64,000 nt of DNA from RGIG5612 sp963591145 (GTDB lineage Bacteria; Bacillota; Clostridia; Lachnospirales; Lachnospiraceae): assembly GCA_963591145.1 (NCBI GenBank), contig CAVARE010000039.1, positions 1-64,000 of the forward strand, given 5' to 3'. Numbering within the stretch: position 1 is the first letter of the stretch; every line of letters begins with the position of its first letter. Positions 43,080-52,336 of the stretch are shown one piece after another. The notes under the pieces are model-generated. The model did not search any database and had not been told where the DNA came from. It was given only the letters and a program-made list of their open reading frames with translations. A program made the position numbers and the translations under genes.

Positions 43080-44486
43080 TCATCTGCAGTACAGTATATC
43101 ATCTGCAAATTCTGTTGGTACGACTGTAAGCATCTGGTTTACCATCTGGTTAAGTGGCTCACCATTTCTTCCATATATATCCACATCGGCCAGGATTCTG
43201 ACATACTCAGGCGTATATCCCGCAAAATAGGCTCTGCCGGTTGCGGAATCCTCTATTATTTCCTCTACCAGGATCTCACATTTGCAGCCTATCAGGCGGC
43301 TTTCATATTCTTTTCTTAATTCCTCGCCGACTGCAATCAGTTCCCTGGCTCTCGCTTCCTTAACTGCCTTAGGTAACTGGTCTGGGAGCTGGTCGGCTCT
43401 GGTTTTCTTTCGTCTCGAATATGGAAATACATGCATCCTTGAAAATGCTATTTTCTTCACATATTCTACTGTCTGGGCAAATTCTTCGTCAGTTTCACCT
43501 GGAAATCCCGTGATTACATCTGTGGTTATTCCTGCAGCAGGAAAATATCTTCTTATCGTCTCGACGCAGCCGACAAATTCCTCTGTCGTATAATGTCTGT
43601 TCATGCGCTTAAGTACGCTGTCGCAGCCGCTCTGAAGAGACAGGTGAAACTGAGGGCAGAACTGCTTAATGCTGCTGAGCTTTTCTATCATCTCTTCAGA
43701 TGCAATACCTGCTTCAAGTGAGCCCAATCTAATTCGCCTAATGCCGGGGATTTCTGATATTTTCTTCATTAAGATATACATCGCAGGTTCGTCTGACGTC
43801 TTTAATCCAATTGCATCTTCATCAGCTTCATGAATCTCGAAGCTGCTTATGTCAATTCCCGTAAGGACTATCTCCTGATAGCCCGCTGCAGCCAGCGTCT
43901 TAACTTCATCAATAATCTCTGACAGATAACGGCTTCTGCTTCTTCCTCTCAGGAACGGGATCAAGCAGTATGAACAGAATCTGTTGCAGCCATCCTGAAT
44001 CTTAACATAAGCCCTGACGTGACTTCCCTGGCTCGTAATGTTTTGATTCTCATAAGTTGTGCAGTGCGTAAGGTCATCTACCAATATGCCGCTTTCATCA
44101 GTGCTGAAATCACTAGCATTTTGGGAAGCGCCAGACTGACTTTTCTCTTTTATCTTATTACTAACTATAGAGATTATCTTACTTTTCTCGCTATTTCCTA
44201 CAACTATATCCGCCAGGCCATCCTCTACTATCTTCTGTGCTGCTTCCTGTGCATAACAGCCTGTCATAACTATGAGCGCGTCAGGATTATTCTTCTTGCA
44301 GCGGCCTGTCATTTGCCGGGACTTTCTCGCAGCCTCATGGGTGACAGCACATGTATTTACCACATATACATCACATTCTTCCGCAAAATCTGCGATCTCA
44401 TATCCTGCCGCCTCGAACTGTTCCTGAATAGCCTGGGTTTCATATGCATTTGTCTTACATCCTAATGTATGAAACGCTGCTCTCAT
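43080..44486 (-). CDS. mtaB: tRNA N6-threonylcarbamoyladenosine methylthiotransferase MtaB
   Basis: A 468-residue radical SAM methylthiotransferase. The N-terminal UPF0004 domain has the Cys ligands LGCKTNAYETQ, VNTCAVTHEA and MTGCYAQEA. The radical SAM motif is DGCNRFCSYCLIPFLRG, and a TRAM domain is at the C terminus. It adds the 2-methylthio group to t6A37 of tRNA. It overlaps thiI by 4 bases. Confidence 0.94.
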   Translation of the reverse strand: MRAAFHTLGCKTNAYETQAIQEQFEAAGYEIADFAEECDVYVVNTCAVTHEAARKSRQMTGRCKKNNPDALIVMTGCYAQEAAQKIVEDGLADIVVGNSEKSKIISIVSNKIKEKSQSGASQNASDFSTDESGILVDDLTHCTTYENQNITSQGSHVRAYVKIQDGCNRFCSYCLIPFLRGRSRSRYLSEIIDEVKTLAAAGYQEIVLTGIDISSFEIHEADEDAIGLKTSDEPAMYILMKKISEIPGIRRIRLGSLEAGIASEEMIEKLSSIKQFCPQFHLSLQSGCDSVLKRMNRHYTTEEFVGCVETIRRYFPAAGITTDVITGFPGETDEEFAQTVEYVKKIAFSRMHVFPYSRRKKTRADQLPDQLPKAVKEARARELIAVGEELRKEYESRLIGCKCEILVEEIIEDSATGRAYFAGYTPEYVRILADVDIYGRNGEPLNQMVNQMLTVVPTEFADDILYCR

Positions 44487-45670
44487 ATCTGTATAGTCTC
44501 CACGGTATCTAATGCCTTCTGATATAATTCCTCGATCACGCCCTCCAGCAGCTTCTCCGACTTCTGAATCTTCTCCAGCTTCGGTTTGGTTACAGGATGC
44601 TTGGCAACAAATATTGTGCAGCAGTCTTCATAAGGCAGAATCGAGGTTTCATATGTTCCGATCTTTTCTGAAATTGCTACTATATCCATCTTATCAAATG
44701 CGCATAACGGCCTGTAGACCGGGATATTGCATACTTCATTTGTTACGAGCATGCTCTGCATGGTCTGGCTGGCAACCTGTCCGATACTTTCACCCGTAAC
44801 AAGGCCGATGGCGCCATTTTTCACAGCCAGCTCCTGGGCGATCTTCATCATGTATCTGCGCATGATTATCGTAAGCTCCTCGTGAGGACAGACTTCATAT
44901 ATCTTCATCTGAATATCCGTGAAGTTTACGATATGAAGATTAATAGGGCCTGAGTACCTAGACACGATTCGAGCCAGATCTACGACCTTCTGCTTAGCTC
45001 TCTCCGATGTATATGGAGGCGCATGAAAATATACAGCATCAAGATTGACGCCTCGCTTTGATACCAGGTAGCCTGCTACAGGGCTGTCGATTCCGCCTGA
45101 CAACAGCAACATCGCCTTGCCTGACGAACCTACAGGCATGCCTCCGAGGCCTTCTATTTCAACCGAATATATGTTGATATCGTGCTGTCTGATCTCCACT
45201 GTCAGCATGATATCAGGATTATGGACATCAACACTCAGCTGTTCAAATTCGTCTAAAAGCACCTCGCCCAGGAGCATATTGGCATCCATGGAAGCCACCG
45301 GGTAGCTCTTGTCGATTCTTCTGCAATTAGCCTTGAATGTATAATGCTTGTCCTCGCCATCCGAGAAATATGTATTTCTCATGTATTCGATGACTTTTCC
45401 CTTCAATTCTTCGAAGCTCACCGGGTCGAACTGTGTCACCGGGCAGATCCATGCAATTCCGAATACCTTCTTAAGTGCTTCGATTGCCTCATCATAATCC
45501 GCCTCATCGTACATAACATATATTCTTCCCTGAGCCTTACGTACAGAAAACGGATTATCCAGAACCTTCAGTGCACTCTTAATATTTTTAACGAGCATAT
45601 CCTCGAAAATATATCTGTTCTTACCCTTTACACCTATCTCTGAGTATTTTATCAATAACATACTGTTCAC
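44483..45670 (-). CDS. thiI: tRNA uracil 4-sulfurtransferase ThiI
   Basis: GTG at 45670 is the likely start, with AAAGGAGA 7 bases upstream (a longer frame starts inside iscS at 45697). The protein is 395 residues. It has an N-terminal ferredoxin-like and THUMP domain (MLLIKYSEIGVKGKNR) and a PP-loop ATPase SGGIDSPVAGYLVSKRG. The C-terminal rhodanese domain of enterobacterial ThiI is absent, as is normal for Firmicutes. It makes 4-thiouridine at tRNA position 8 with sulfur from the adjacent IscS. Confidence 0.94.
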   Translation of the reverse strand: MNSMLLIKYSEIGVKGKNRYIFEDMLVKNIKSALKVLDNPFSVRKAQGRIYVMYDEADYDEAIEALKKVFGIAWICPVTQFDPVSFEELKGKVIEYMRNTYFSDGEDKHYTFKANCRRIDKSYPVASMDANMLLGEVLLDEFEQLSVDVHNPDIMLTVEIRQHDINIYSVEIEGLGGMPVGSSGKAMLLLSGGIDSPVAGYLVSKRGVNLDAVYFHAPPYTSERAKQKVVDLARIVSRYSGPINLHIVNFTDIQMKIYEVCPHEELTIIMRRYMMKIAQELAVKNGAIGLVTGESIGQVASQTMQSMLVTNEVCNIPVYRPLCAFDKMDIVAISEKIGTYETSILPYEDCCTIFVAKHPVTKPKLEKIQKSEKLLEGVIEELYQKALDTVETIQI

Positions 45671-45683
45671 AGACAGTCTCCTT

Positions 45684-46895
45684 TCAATGTGACACAAACC
45701 TCTTAAGCATATTGTAAGTGTCCTTTATCTGTTCTATCGCATAATCAACTTCTTCTATCGTATTGTATCTGCAGAAGCTAAATCTCAGTGTGCAGTCAGC
45801 CTCCCTGGCATTAAGTCCGATGGCCTGCAGCGTTCCGGACAGTCCAGGCCTATTCGATGAACAGGCAGAACCCGATGACACATATATTCCCCTTTCTTCC
45901 AGTGCATGGAGCATGACCTCACTTTTAACAGGGAAGAAGGTTGCGCTTACAATATGCGGCGCACTCTGATCTCCTTTTTTACTGTTGATCTTAATGTAGT
46001 ATTTTCCCGCTGAACCAGGTTCGTTTTTTATCTGCTCAGCAAATTCATTTAAGCCATCCGTAAGTCTGTCCTTCAACTCGGTCATATGGCTTACATTTTC
46101 TGCGAGATTTTTGTATGCATTTTCTGCCGCCCGCGTCATACCTGCGACTCCTGGCACATTATCAGTTCCGCTTCTCATGCCCTTCTGCTGGCCGCCGCCC
46201 AGTATAAGCGGCGTCACTCTGGTCTTTTCATTCTTATATAGGAATCCAGCTCCCTTAGGACCATGAAACTTATGGGACGATACGCTTAGGAGGTCTATAT
46301 TCATCTTCTTCGGGTAGATATTATATTTGCCAAATGCCTGGATAGCATCAACGTGATATATGCATCTCGGATTAGCTTCCTTTATAAGCCGCCCGATAGC
46401 CGCCACATCCTGCACTGCTCCTATCTCGTTATTTACGAACATGGTGGAAATTATGATCGTATCAGGCCTGATCGCATTTCTTAGATCTTCCAATGATATA
46501 TGACCGTCATGATCAACGGGAAGATATGTTACCTCGAACTTGCCACCATCAGCAAATGTATAATTTTCCAGATATTTAAGTGGTTCTAAAACCGATGAAT
46601 GCTCAAAGCATGTAGAGATTATATGCCGTCCCTGCCGCTGGTAAGACATCGCCGCGCCGATGAGCGCGAGATTATTGGACTCCGTACCGCCGGATGTAAA
46701 TATAATTTCCTTTTCTGACACCTTGAGAATCCTGGCTATCTTCTCCCTGGAATCCTTCAAAATGCGTTCGGATTCCATGCCCTTCATATGCTTAGATGAG
46801 GGATTGCCGAAGTCCTGCCTCATGACCTGACTTATTACATCAACTACATCATCGTCTACTCTTGTTGTTGCTGAATTGTCAAAATATACTTCCAT
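45684..46895 (-). CDS. cysteine desulfurase (IscS/NifS-type)
   Basis: A 403-residue class V PLP enzyme: PLP Lys 209 in SSHKFHGPKGAG, persulfide Cys 345 in SSGSACSSNRPG. It takes sulfur from cysteine and passes it to ThiI, whose gene starts 13 bases later, for tRNA thiolation. It starts one base after prmA ends. It is probably a NifZ/IscS-type dedicated partner rather than the general Fe-S SufS. Confidence 0.94.
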   Translation of the reverse strand: MEVYFDNSATTRVDDDVVDVISQVMRQDFGNPSSKHMKGMESERILKDSREKIARILKVSEKEIIFTSGGTESNNLALIGAAMSYQRQGRHIISTCFEHSSVLEPLKYLENYTFADGGKFEVTYLPVDHDGHISLEDLRNAIRPDTIIISTMFVNNEIGAVQDVAAIGRLIKEANPRCIYHVDAIQAFGKYNIYPKKMNIDLLSVSSHKFHGPKGAGFLYKNEKTRVTPLILGGGQQKGMRSGTDNVPGVAGMTRAAENAYKNLAENVSHMTELKDRLTDGLNEFAEQIKNEPGSAGKYYIKINSKKGDQSAPHIVSATFFPVKSEVMLHALEERGIYVSSGSACSSNRPGLSGTLQAIGLNAREADCTLRFSFCRYNTIEEVDYAIEQIKDTYNMLKRFVSH

Positions 46896-46896
46896 C

Positions 46897-47943
46897 TTAT
46901 AATCTTACTGCCACAACTGAACGCCAGTCTCCGTCCTCATTTACTTCCTTAAGCTCGAGATTTTTATTGCCATTAACAGCGTCCCTTACTTCCTGCTCCT
47001 TATAATCAATAATTCCTGATGAAATAAATACTCCGCCAGGATTTAGGAAGCTGTCCACAAATCCTGCCATAGGAACTATTACATCTGCCAATATATTTGC
47101 CAGGACGATGTCATATTTCTCTTCTGCCAAAATTCTCTGAAGCTCTGTGTCTTCGAGAATATTTCCTGCGCGCAGTTCATATATCGTGGTTCCATCCTCA
47201 GAAGGATTATCCTCACCGATCCTGTTCTGCTCGAAATTTTCCTGCGCTATCACAACGGCCTGTTCATCAATATCTATTGCTGTTATGGAAGATGCTCCTA
47301 ATTTGCCTGCTGCGATGCCTAATATTCCTGAACCGCAGCCCAGGTCCAGTACCTTCATACCAGGCTTCATATATCTCTGAAGCGCTCTGAGGCATAGTCT
47401 CGTGGTCTCATGAATTCCAGTTCCGAAGGCCATGCCAGGGTCGATATCAATCACTATGTCGCCGGCCAGTTCCTCCGGCACCTGCTCCCAGGTAGGCTTA
47501 ATAACTATATTATCAACTGCAAATGGCTTAAAATATTCCTTCCATTTGTTGTTCCAATCCTCGGTATCCACTGAGCTTACGTCTATCGTAACCTCACCTA
47601 TGCCGAACATCTCCGATGCATCCTTAAGTCCCTGCTTAACCTTATCGAGATCCACATGGATTCCTTCGAAACCACTCTGTTCATTGGCAGCTGTCGGCGA
47701 ATCTCCCGTGCCTATTCCTTCTGGAATAAAGCCATTCTCATCGAGATAGAAGCTGACTGTGCAGCTTCCGTCATCTTCAGGCAATTCCTTAACAAAATCC
47801 GCATACATCTGATTCATCTCTTCATCTGTAAGCTGAATATTGTTATCGATCTGCACATCCGTGATGCCATAATCCATAAGTGTTGCGCATACAAGCTCGC
47901 AATCAGCGGTAGTTGTATGAATAGTATATTTATTCCAGATCAT
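46897..47943 (-). CDS. prmA: ribosomal protein L11 methyltransferase
   Basis: The ATG at 47943 with AAGGAG gives 348 residues. The SAM motif VLDLGCGSGILGIAAGKLG and the Asn-rich catalytic motif VLANILADVIVPM are typical of PrmA, preceded by DPGMAFGTGIHETT. It is longer than the usual 310-320 because of an acidic insertion (about residues 80-125). It trimethylates ribosomal protein L11. It is first in the prmA-iscS-thiI-mtaB run. Confidence 0.93.
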   Translation of the reverse strand: MIWNKYTIHTTTADCELVCATLMDYGITDVQIDNNIQLTDEEMNQMYADFVKELPEDDGSCTVSFYLDENGFIPEGIGTGDSPTAANEQSGFEGIHVDLDKVKQGLKDASEMFGIGEVTIDVSSVDTEDWNNKWKEYFKPFAVDNIVIKPTWEQVPEELAGDIVIDIDPGMAFGTGIHETTRLCLRALQRYMKPGMKVLDLGCGSGILGIAAGKLGASSITAIDIDEQAVVIAQENFEQNRIGEDNPSEDGTTIYELRAGNILEDTELQRILAEEKYDIVLANILADVIVPMAGFVDSFLNPGGVFISSGIIDYKEQEVRDAVNGNKNLELKEVNEDGDWRSVVAVRL

Positions 47944-48018
47944 TCTCTGCTCCTTATAATCACTCGTAATCCGTAGACATAGTTTGCAATTAACATGCAC
48001 CTTTACCAGCTATTATTT

Positions 48019-48110
48019 GCACAGGGATGCGAAGTCAGGCGCAGCTGCGAGAGCGCTGTAGGCGCGTAGCAGCTGACTTTTAACTATGAGTGGCTTCGCC
48101 ATCCCTGCGC
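48019..48110. repeat. large palindrome, divergent relative of repeat family B
   Basis: The outer arms GCACAGGGATGCGAAG and CTTCGCCATCCCTGCGC, middle arms GTCAG/CTGAC, and an inner part beginning CTGCGAGAGCGC and containing AGGCGC. The inner part keeps CTGCGAGA and AGGCG of the B core but replaces its AAAAC/GTTTT stem by GCGC/GCGC. Confidence 0.6.
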
Positions 48111-48338
48111 ATATTTAGTTGACTTTAATGCTACACGCAAAATGCTCTTGATAGTCTACTGAAAAACCGCCGTTTTTTCAACCGCATACATATTAACATA
48201 CTGAAATTTCTTTTCCCCGGCTCTTAGTAGTTACAAATTACTATTTCTTATTCATTTGTGTCGATTTTTCTGTAGAAGTATAAGATTTTTTACATCAAAT
48301 CTATGAAATATTTACAAAGAAACTTCTCAATATCTTAT

Positions 48339-48367
48339 TTGACATTAACAACATTTATCCATATAAT
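48339..48367 (+). promoter_or_regulatory. promoter of the three-gene redox operon
   Basis: Consensus TTGACA (48339-48344) and TATAAT (48362-48367) are separated by 17 bases. The predicted start near 48374 gives a leader of about 205 bases. Confidence 0.88.
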
Positions 48368-48373
48368 TATGAG

Positions 48374-48444
48374 GAATCATTGTGCATTTCATGAGATGTC
48401 AATGATTCTTAAAGCTAGGGAAATCGCGCTGTGCGGGATTTCCT
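48374..48444 (+). promoter_or_regulatory. folded 5' leader of the redox operon
   Basis: A hairpin right at the predicted 5' end has stem GAATCATTG/CAATGATTC with the inner arm CATTTC/GAGATG (48374-48408). A second stem AGGGAAATC/GATTTCCT follows (48417-48444). They could stabilise the mRNA or act as an attenuator; no known riboswitch consensus was recognised. Confidence 0.5.
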
Positions 48445-48577
48445 CGTTATTGTTGCGGCATTTGCCAGATGTTTTATACCCCAGGGTATGCCTTCGTTTG
48501 GCTCATTGTCTGCGCAGATCATGCGTACTACGTAAACGCATGATTATATCTGTAATAATAAGGAGGATTTTACTACA

Positions 48578-50038
48578 ATGAAAAATTTACAAGCAGATAT
48601 CGTTGTAATTGGTACAGGCCCTTCAGGTCTTGCAGCTTGTGTAGAAGCTTCAGACGCTGGTCATAAGGTTATCGCTCTTGAGAAACAGAACGTTTCTGGC
48701 GGTGCAGCTAACATGGGTATGGGACCTTTAGGTATCGGTACAAGACAGCAGCAGGATCAGATGGTTGACATCGACGTTGAGAGAGCATTCAAGATGTTCA
48801 TGGAGTATACTCACTGGAGAGTTGATGCTAACATGGTTAAGAAGTATTTCGCAGCTTCAGCAGGAACAATCAAGTGGTTAGAGGATCTTGGTGTTGAATT
48901 TGCCGGTGCTTACAAGTACTTCCCTAAGTCAGAAGCTACATGGCATATCGTTGCTGTTAACGGCGGTATCGGACGTAACGGCGGTGCTATCATGAACAAG
49001 CATATGCTTGCTAAGGCTCAGGAAAATGGTGTTGAAGTTATGTATGAAACACCTGCTAAAGAGATCTTAAGAGATGCTGAAGGCAAGATCTGCGGCGTTA
49101 ACGCTACAGCAAAAGATGGTGAAGAAATTCACATCGACTGCAAGGCAGTTATCGTTGGTACAGGCGGTGCCGGAGATTCACCGGAATACATGAAGGAAAG
49201 AATGGGCTATACATACGGCAAAGACCTCTTCAATATCGTTATCCCTGGTCTTAAGGGCGAAGGTATTAAGATGGCTATGGCAGCTGGTGCAGCTACAACA
49301 GATATGACTGTTGAGAAGATCTACATCCTTCCATACTCAGACTTCGGTGTACAGAGTGTTCCTGTAACATTCATGCAGCCAAACCTTATGGTTAACAAGC
49401 TGGGCAAGCGTTTCATCAACGAGGAGCAGATGCAGAATACAACATTCACAGGTAATGCTATCCAGATCCAGAAGGATGCAGTTGGATTCTCTATCATCGA
49501 CCAGAGCATCATTAACTACTACAAGAAGAAAGGTCTTGACGTTGTTAACTTCGTTCATCACGTTGACAACATTGATGACTTCGAGCAGGCTTGCGAGGAT
49601 ATCATCAACGACCCAACTAACCCAGACGTTGTTAAGGCTGATTCTATCGAAGAACTGGCTGAGAAATTAGGAATCGATCCAGATGCACTCGTAGAAACAG
49701 TTGATGAATACAATGATATGTGTGAATCAGAGGATTCTCTGTTCTACAAACCAAGCAAATTCATGAAGCCAATCAAGAAGGCTCCATTCTATGCTGGTAT
49801 CTTCCATCCATCAGGATACGGTACATTAGGCGGAATCAAAATCAACGAGAACTGCGAAGTTATGGATAACGATTGGAATACAATCCCAGGCTTCTTCGCA
49901 TGCGGTACTGATACATGTACTATCTACGGTGATTCTTACATGTTCTTATTACCAGGTAACACAATGGGTTACTGCGTAAATACAGGACGTTTCGCTGGAC
50001 AGGGTGCTGCTGAATACGTAGAAGATTTAGACGACTAA
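48578..50038 (+). CDS. FAD-dependent reductase, fumarate-reductase flavoprotein-like
   Basis: The 486-residue cytoplasmic flavoprotein of the FAD_binding_2/FrdA family has the GxGxxG motif VVIGTGPSGLAACVEASDAG at the N terminus and FFACGTDTC near the C terminus. No signal peptide, haem or FMN-binding domain is present. The NRLGGN-type segment, whose Arg binds the substrate carboxylate in fumarate reductases, is replaced by DSYMFLLPGN, so fumarate is an unlikely substrate. Strong promoter, AGGAGG site and heavy codon bias imply high expression. Followed by two Fe-S/flavin electron-transfer genes. Confidence 0.85.
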   Translation: MKNLQADIVVIGTGPSGLAACVEASDAGHKVIALEKQNVSGGAANMGMGPLGIGTRQQQDQMVDIDVERAFKMFMEYTHWRVDANMVKKYFAASAGTIKWLEDLGVEFAGAYKYFPKSEATWHIVAVNGGIGRNGGAIMNKHMLAKAQENGVEVMYETPAKEILRDAEGKICGVNATAKDGEEIHIDCKAVIVGTGGAGDSPEYMKERMGYTYGKDLFNIVIPGLKGEGIKMAMAAGAATTDMTVEKIYILPYSDFGVQSVPVTFMQPNLMVNKLGKRFINEEQMQNTTFTGNAIQIQKDAVGFSIIDQSIINYYKKKGLDVVNFVHHVDNIDDFEQACEDIINDPTNPDVVKADSIEELAEKLGIDPDALVETVDEYNDMCESEDSLFYKPSKFMKPIKKAPFYAGIFHPSGYGTLGGIKINENCEVMDNDWNTIPGFFACGTDTCTIYGDSYMFLLPGNTMGYCVNTGRFAGQGAAEYVEDLDD

Positions 50039-50056
50039 TTTTTGATTAACGTCATT

Positions 50057-50092
50057 ATGAGCAGTGCATATTCTTATGCGCTGCTCTCATTT
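50057..50092 (+). terminator. intercistronic hairpin after the flavoprotein gene
   Basis: GAGCAGTGCAT pairs with ATGCGCTGCTC (one mismatch) and is followed by TCATTTTG. It is probably a partial terminator that raises the flavoprotein dose over the downstream subunits. Confidence 0.55.
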
Positions 50093-50194
50093 TGCAGAAG
50101 CAATTATAAATGCAAGTAGGCCACTTGCTCTGCGGCCGCATTGCAAATGGCTTATAAATACTAACAATCTAGTAACAATTCAAAGAGGGAAAAA

Positions 50195-52336
50195 ATGGCA
50201 GAAGTAAAATTAACAATTGATGGCCGCCAGATCGTAGCAGATGAATCTAAAACAGTTCTCGAGGCTGCTTTAGATAATGGAATCTATATTCCTCATCTGT
50301 GCTATCACGAAAATCTCCATCCAAATGGCGGATGCCGTCTCTGCGTAGTTAAGCAGGAAGGTGTTGATGGAGTTATTACCTCCTGTTCAACAAAAGTTAA
50401 GGAAGGTATGGTAATCAATACTAAAGATGAACTTGCCGACAAGATCAGAAAGCTGTCTTGTGACTTCATGTTCAAGACTCACCCAAGTGAGTGTACAGGA
50501 TGTCCTAAGTATGGCAAATGTCAGTTGGCTAACATCTCACAGTATGTTGGTGATACAGGTCGTGCTCTTCGTGAGCTTAAGATCCGTGCAACACTTGATG
50601 AAACTAATCCTCTCATGCTTCATGAGATGTATCGTTGTATCCTGTGCGGACGTTGTATCCGTGCCTGCGGTGAATTAAGAGGTGTTGGTGCCCTGAAATT
50701 TGCCAAGGTTGACGGAAGAATGCGTGTAGTTATCGATGGTGACTCACTTGCCAATGCAGACTGCCGTTTCTGCGGTGCCTGCGTTGAGGTATGTCCTACA
50801 GGTTCTATCCGTGATAAGGTCGGCGTATTCCGTGATGACCTTCCACGTGAGCAGGCTCTGATCCCTTGCAGCGCTGAATGCCCTGCACATATTGATATTC
50901 CTGCTTACATCCGTGCTATCTACAATGGTGATTACTCAACAGCTGTTGGTATCATCCGTGAAAAGGTTCCATTCCCACATGCACTGGGTCTCGTATGCAA
51001 CAATCGTTGTGAAAACAACTGTAAACATAAACACATTAACTCTTCTCTTTCAATCCGTAATCTTAAGAGATTCGCTGCTGAGCATGATGATACTCAGATC
51101 TGGAAAGAGAAATATATGGAAAAGGCTCCTTCAACAGGTAAGAAGGTTGCAGTTATCGGCGGTGGTGCCTGCGGTATGACAGCAGCATATTACCTCAACA
51201 AGAAGGGTCATGACGTTACAATCTTCGAAGCTAAGAAGATTCCTGGCGGTCATATGACATCAGGTATGCCTGAATACAGAATCCCACAGAAGGCTGTTCT
51301 GGAAGAGGCTAAGATTATCGAGGAAGCAGGCGTTAAGTTCGTATGCGACAGCCCAATCAAGAATGCTGTAGACCTCAAGAAGGATTATGATGCAGTTCTC
51401 GTAGCTATCGGTACTTCAGTAGGTAAGAAACTGGGTTACCTGAACAAGAGTAATCTTCCTCAGGTATTCTCTGCCCTGGAGCTTCTTCAGGCACAGAGAC
51501 TGAACCAGGATATTGATTTAGGCGATACAGTATGTATCGTTGGTGGTGGTAACGTTGCATTTGATGCTGCAGGAACACTTCTTCGTATGGGCAAGACAGT
51601 TAATGTAGTTTGCCTTGAGAAGAATGCTTCACAGGCTTCAGCTGAAGAACGTGACACTGCTCTTGAAGAAGGTGCTAACCTGTTCGATTCTCATTCAAAC
51701 GAAGAGATCATCGGTGAAAACGGTCATGTAACAGGTCTTCGTGTTCATAAGATCAACAGCTTCTACTTCCATCCTGAGACACGTGCTCTGGTTGAGGATG
51801 CTGTTCCTGACAGCACATATGTAATCCCTTGCGACAGCATCGTATTTGCAGCCGGACAGGTAACAGGTCTTACAGAGGACTTCGGTCTGGCTATCAACAG
51901 ATTCGGATACCTTATCGATCCTAAGACAGGCAAGAGCGAATATACTACATCAGAAGATGGTATCTTCGCAGCTGGTGACGTTATCACAGGTACAAGATTC
52001 GTTATTGATGCAATCGCAGGTGCCCGTGCAGTAGCTGAGATCATGGACAAATACTTAGGCGGAGATGGCAACATCGACGGCAAGTTAGTTGAGCGCAGCG
52101 CTGATCCACATATCGGTAAGATCAAGGGATTTGCTGAGATTCTTCGTGAAGAGATGCCTATTCGTCCTGCTGAAGAGCGTCGTGCTGACTTCGATCCTGT
52201 TTCTACAGGCTTCACATGCGAACAGGGTAATTGCGAGTCTAGCAGATGTCTGCAGTGTGACCTGAGACTTCAGATTGCTAAGCAGAAATTCTATGCTGAC
52301 TACGTTCCAGCAGAAGAAGAGGAGGTAAATGCATAA
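50195..52336 (+). CDS. NuoG-like Fe-S protein fused to a GltD-like NAD(P)H oxidoreductase
   Basis: The 713-residue fusion protein has, in order, a 2Fe-2S ferredoxin domain (about 1-80; CYHENLHPNGGCRLC), a NuoG-type His-Cys cluster (HPSECTGCPKYGKCQ), and two 4Fe-4S motifs (CILCGRCIRACGE; CRFCGACVEVCPTG, about 150-205). A GltD/NfnL-like module follows (about 230-650) with a further Cys motif (CSAECPAHIDIPAYIRAI) and two dinucleotide motifs (VIGGGACGMTAAYYLNKKG; VCIVGGGNVAFDAAGTLLRM). The C-terminal Cys cluster is CESSRCLQC. It probably oxidises NAD(P)H and feeds electrons to its partners; bifurcation is conceivable because NfnL is homologous. Confidence 0.85.
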   Translation: MAEVKLTIDGRQIVADESKTVLEAALDNGIYIPHLCYHENLHPNGGCRLCVVKQEGVDGVITSCSTKVKEGMVINTKDELADKIRKLSCDFMFKTHPSECTGCPKYGKCQLANISQYVGDTGRALRELKIRATLDETNPLMLHEMYRCILCGRCIRACGELRGVGALKFAKVDGRMRVVIDGDSLANADCRFCGACVEVCPTGSIRDKVGVFRDDLPREQALIPCSAECPAHIDIPAYIRAIYNGDYSTAVGIIREKVPFPHALGLVCNNRCENNCKHKHINSSLSIRNLKRFAAEHDDTQIWKEKYMEKAPSTGKKVAVIGGGACGMTAAYYLNKKGHDVTIFEAKKIPGGHMTSGMPEYRIPQKAVLEEAKIIEEAGVKFVCDSPIKNAVDLKKDYDAVLVAIGTSVGKKLGYLNKSNLPQVFSALELLQAQRLNQDIDLGDTVCIVGGGNVAFDAAGTLLRMGKTVNVVCLEKNASQASAEERDTALEEGANLFDSHSNEEIIGENGHVTGLRVHKINSFYFHPETRALVEDAVPDSTYVIPCDSIVFAAGQVTGLTEDFGLAINRFGYLIDPKTGKSEYTTSEDGIFAAGDVITGTRFVIDAIAGARAVAEIMDKYLGGDGNIDGKLVERSADPHIGKIKGFAEILREEMPIRPAEERRADFDPVSTGFTCEQGNCESSRCLQCDLRLQIAKQKFYADYVPAEEEEVNA

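Larger units (their letters stand above)
47944..48577. other. divergent regulatory region with large palindrome, promoter and folded leader
   Basis: No gene is present in these 634 bases. Contents: a 92-base palindrome at 48019-48110, a plus-strand sigma-A promoter at 48339-48367, a hairpin at the predicted transcription start (48374-48408), a second hairpin 48417-48444 and a third 48518-48544 just before the ribosome binding site (AGGAGG, 48561-48566). Confidence 0.7.
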
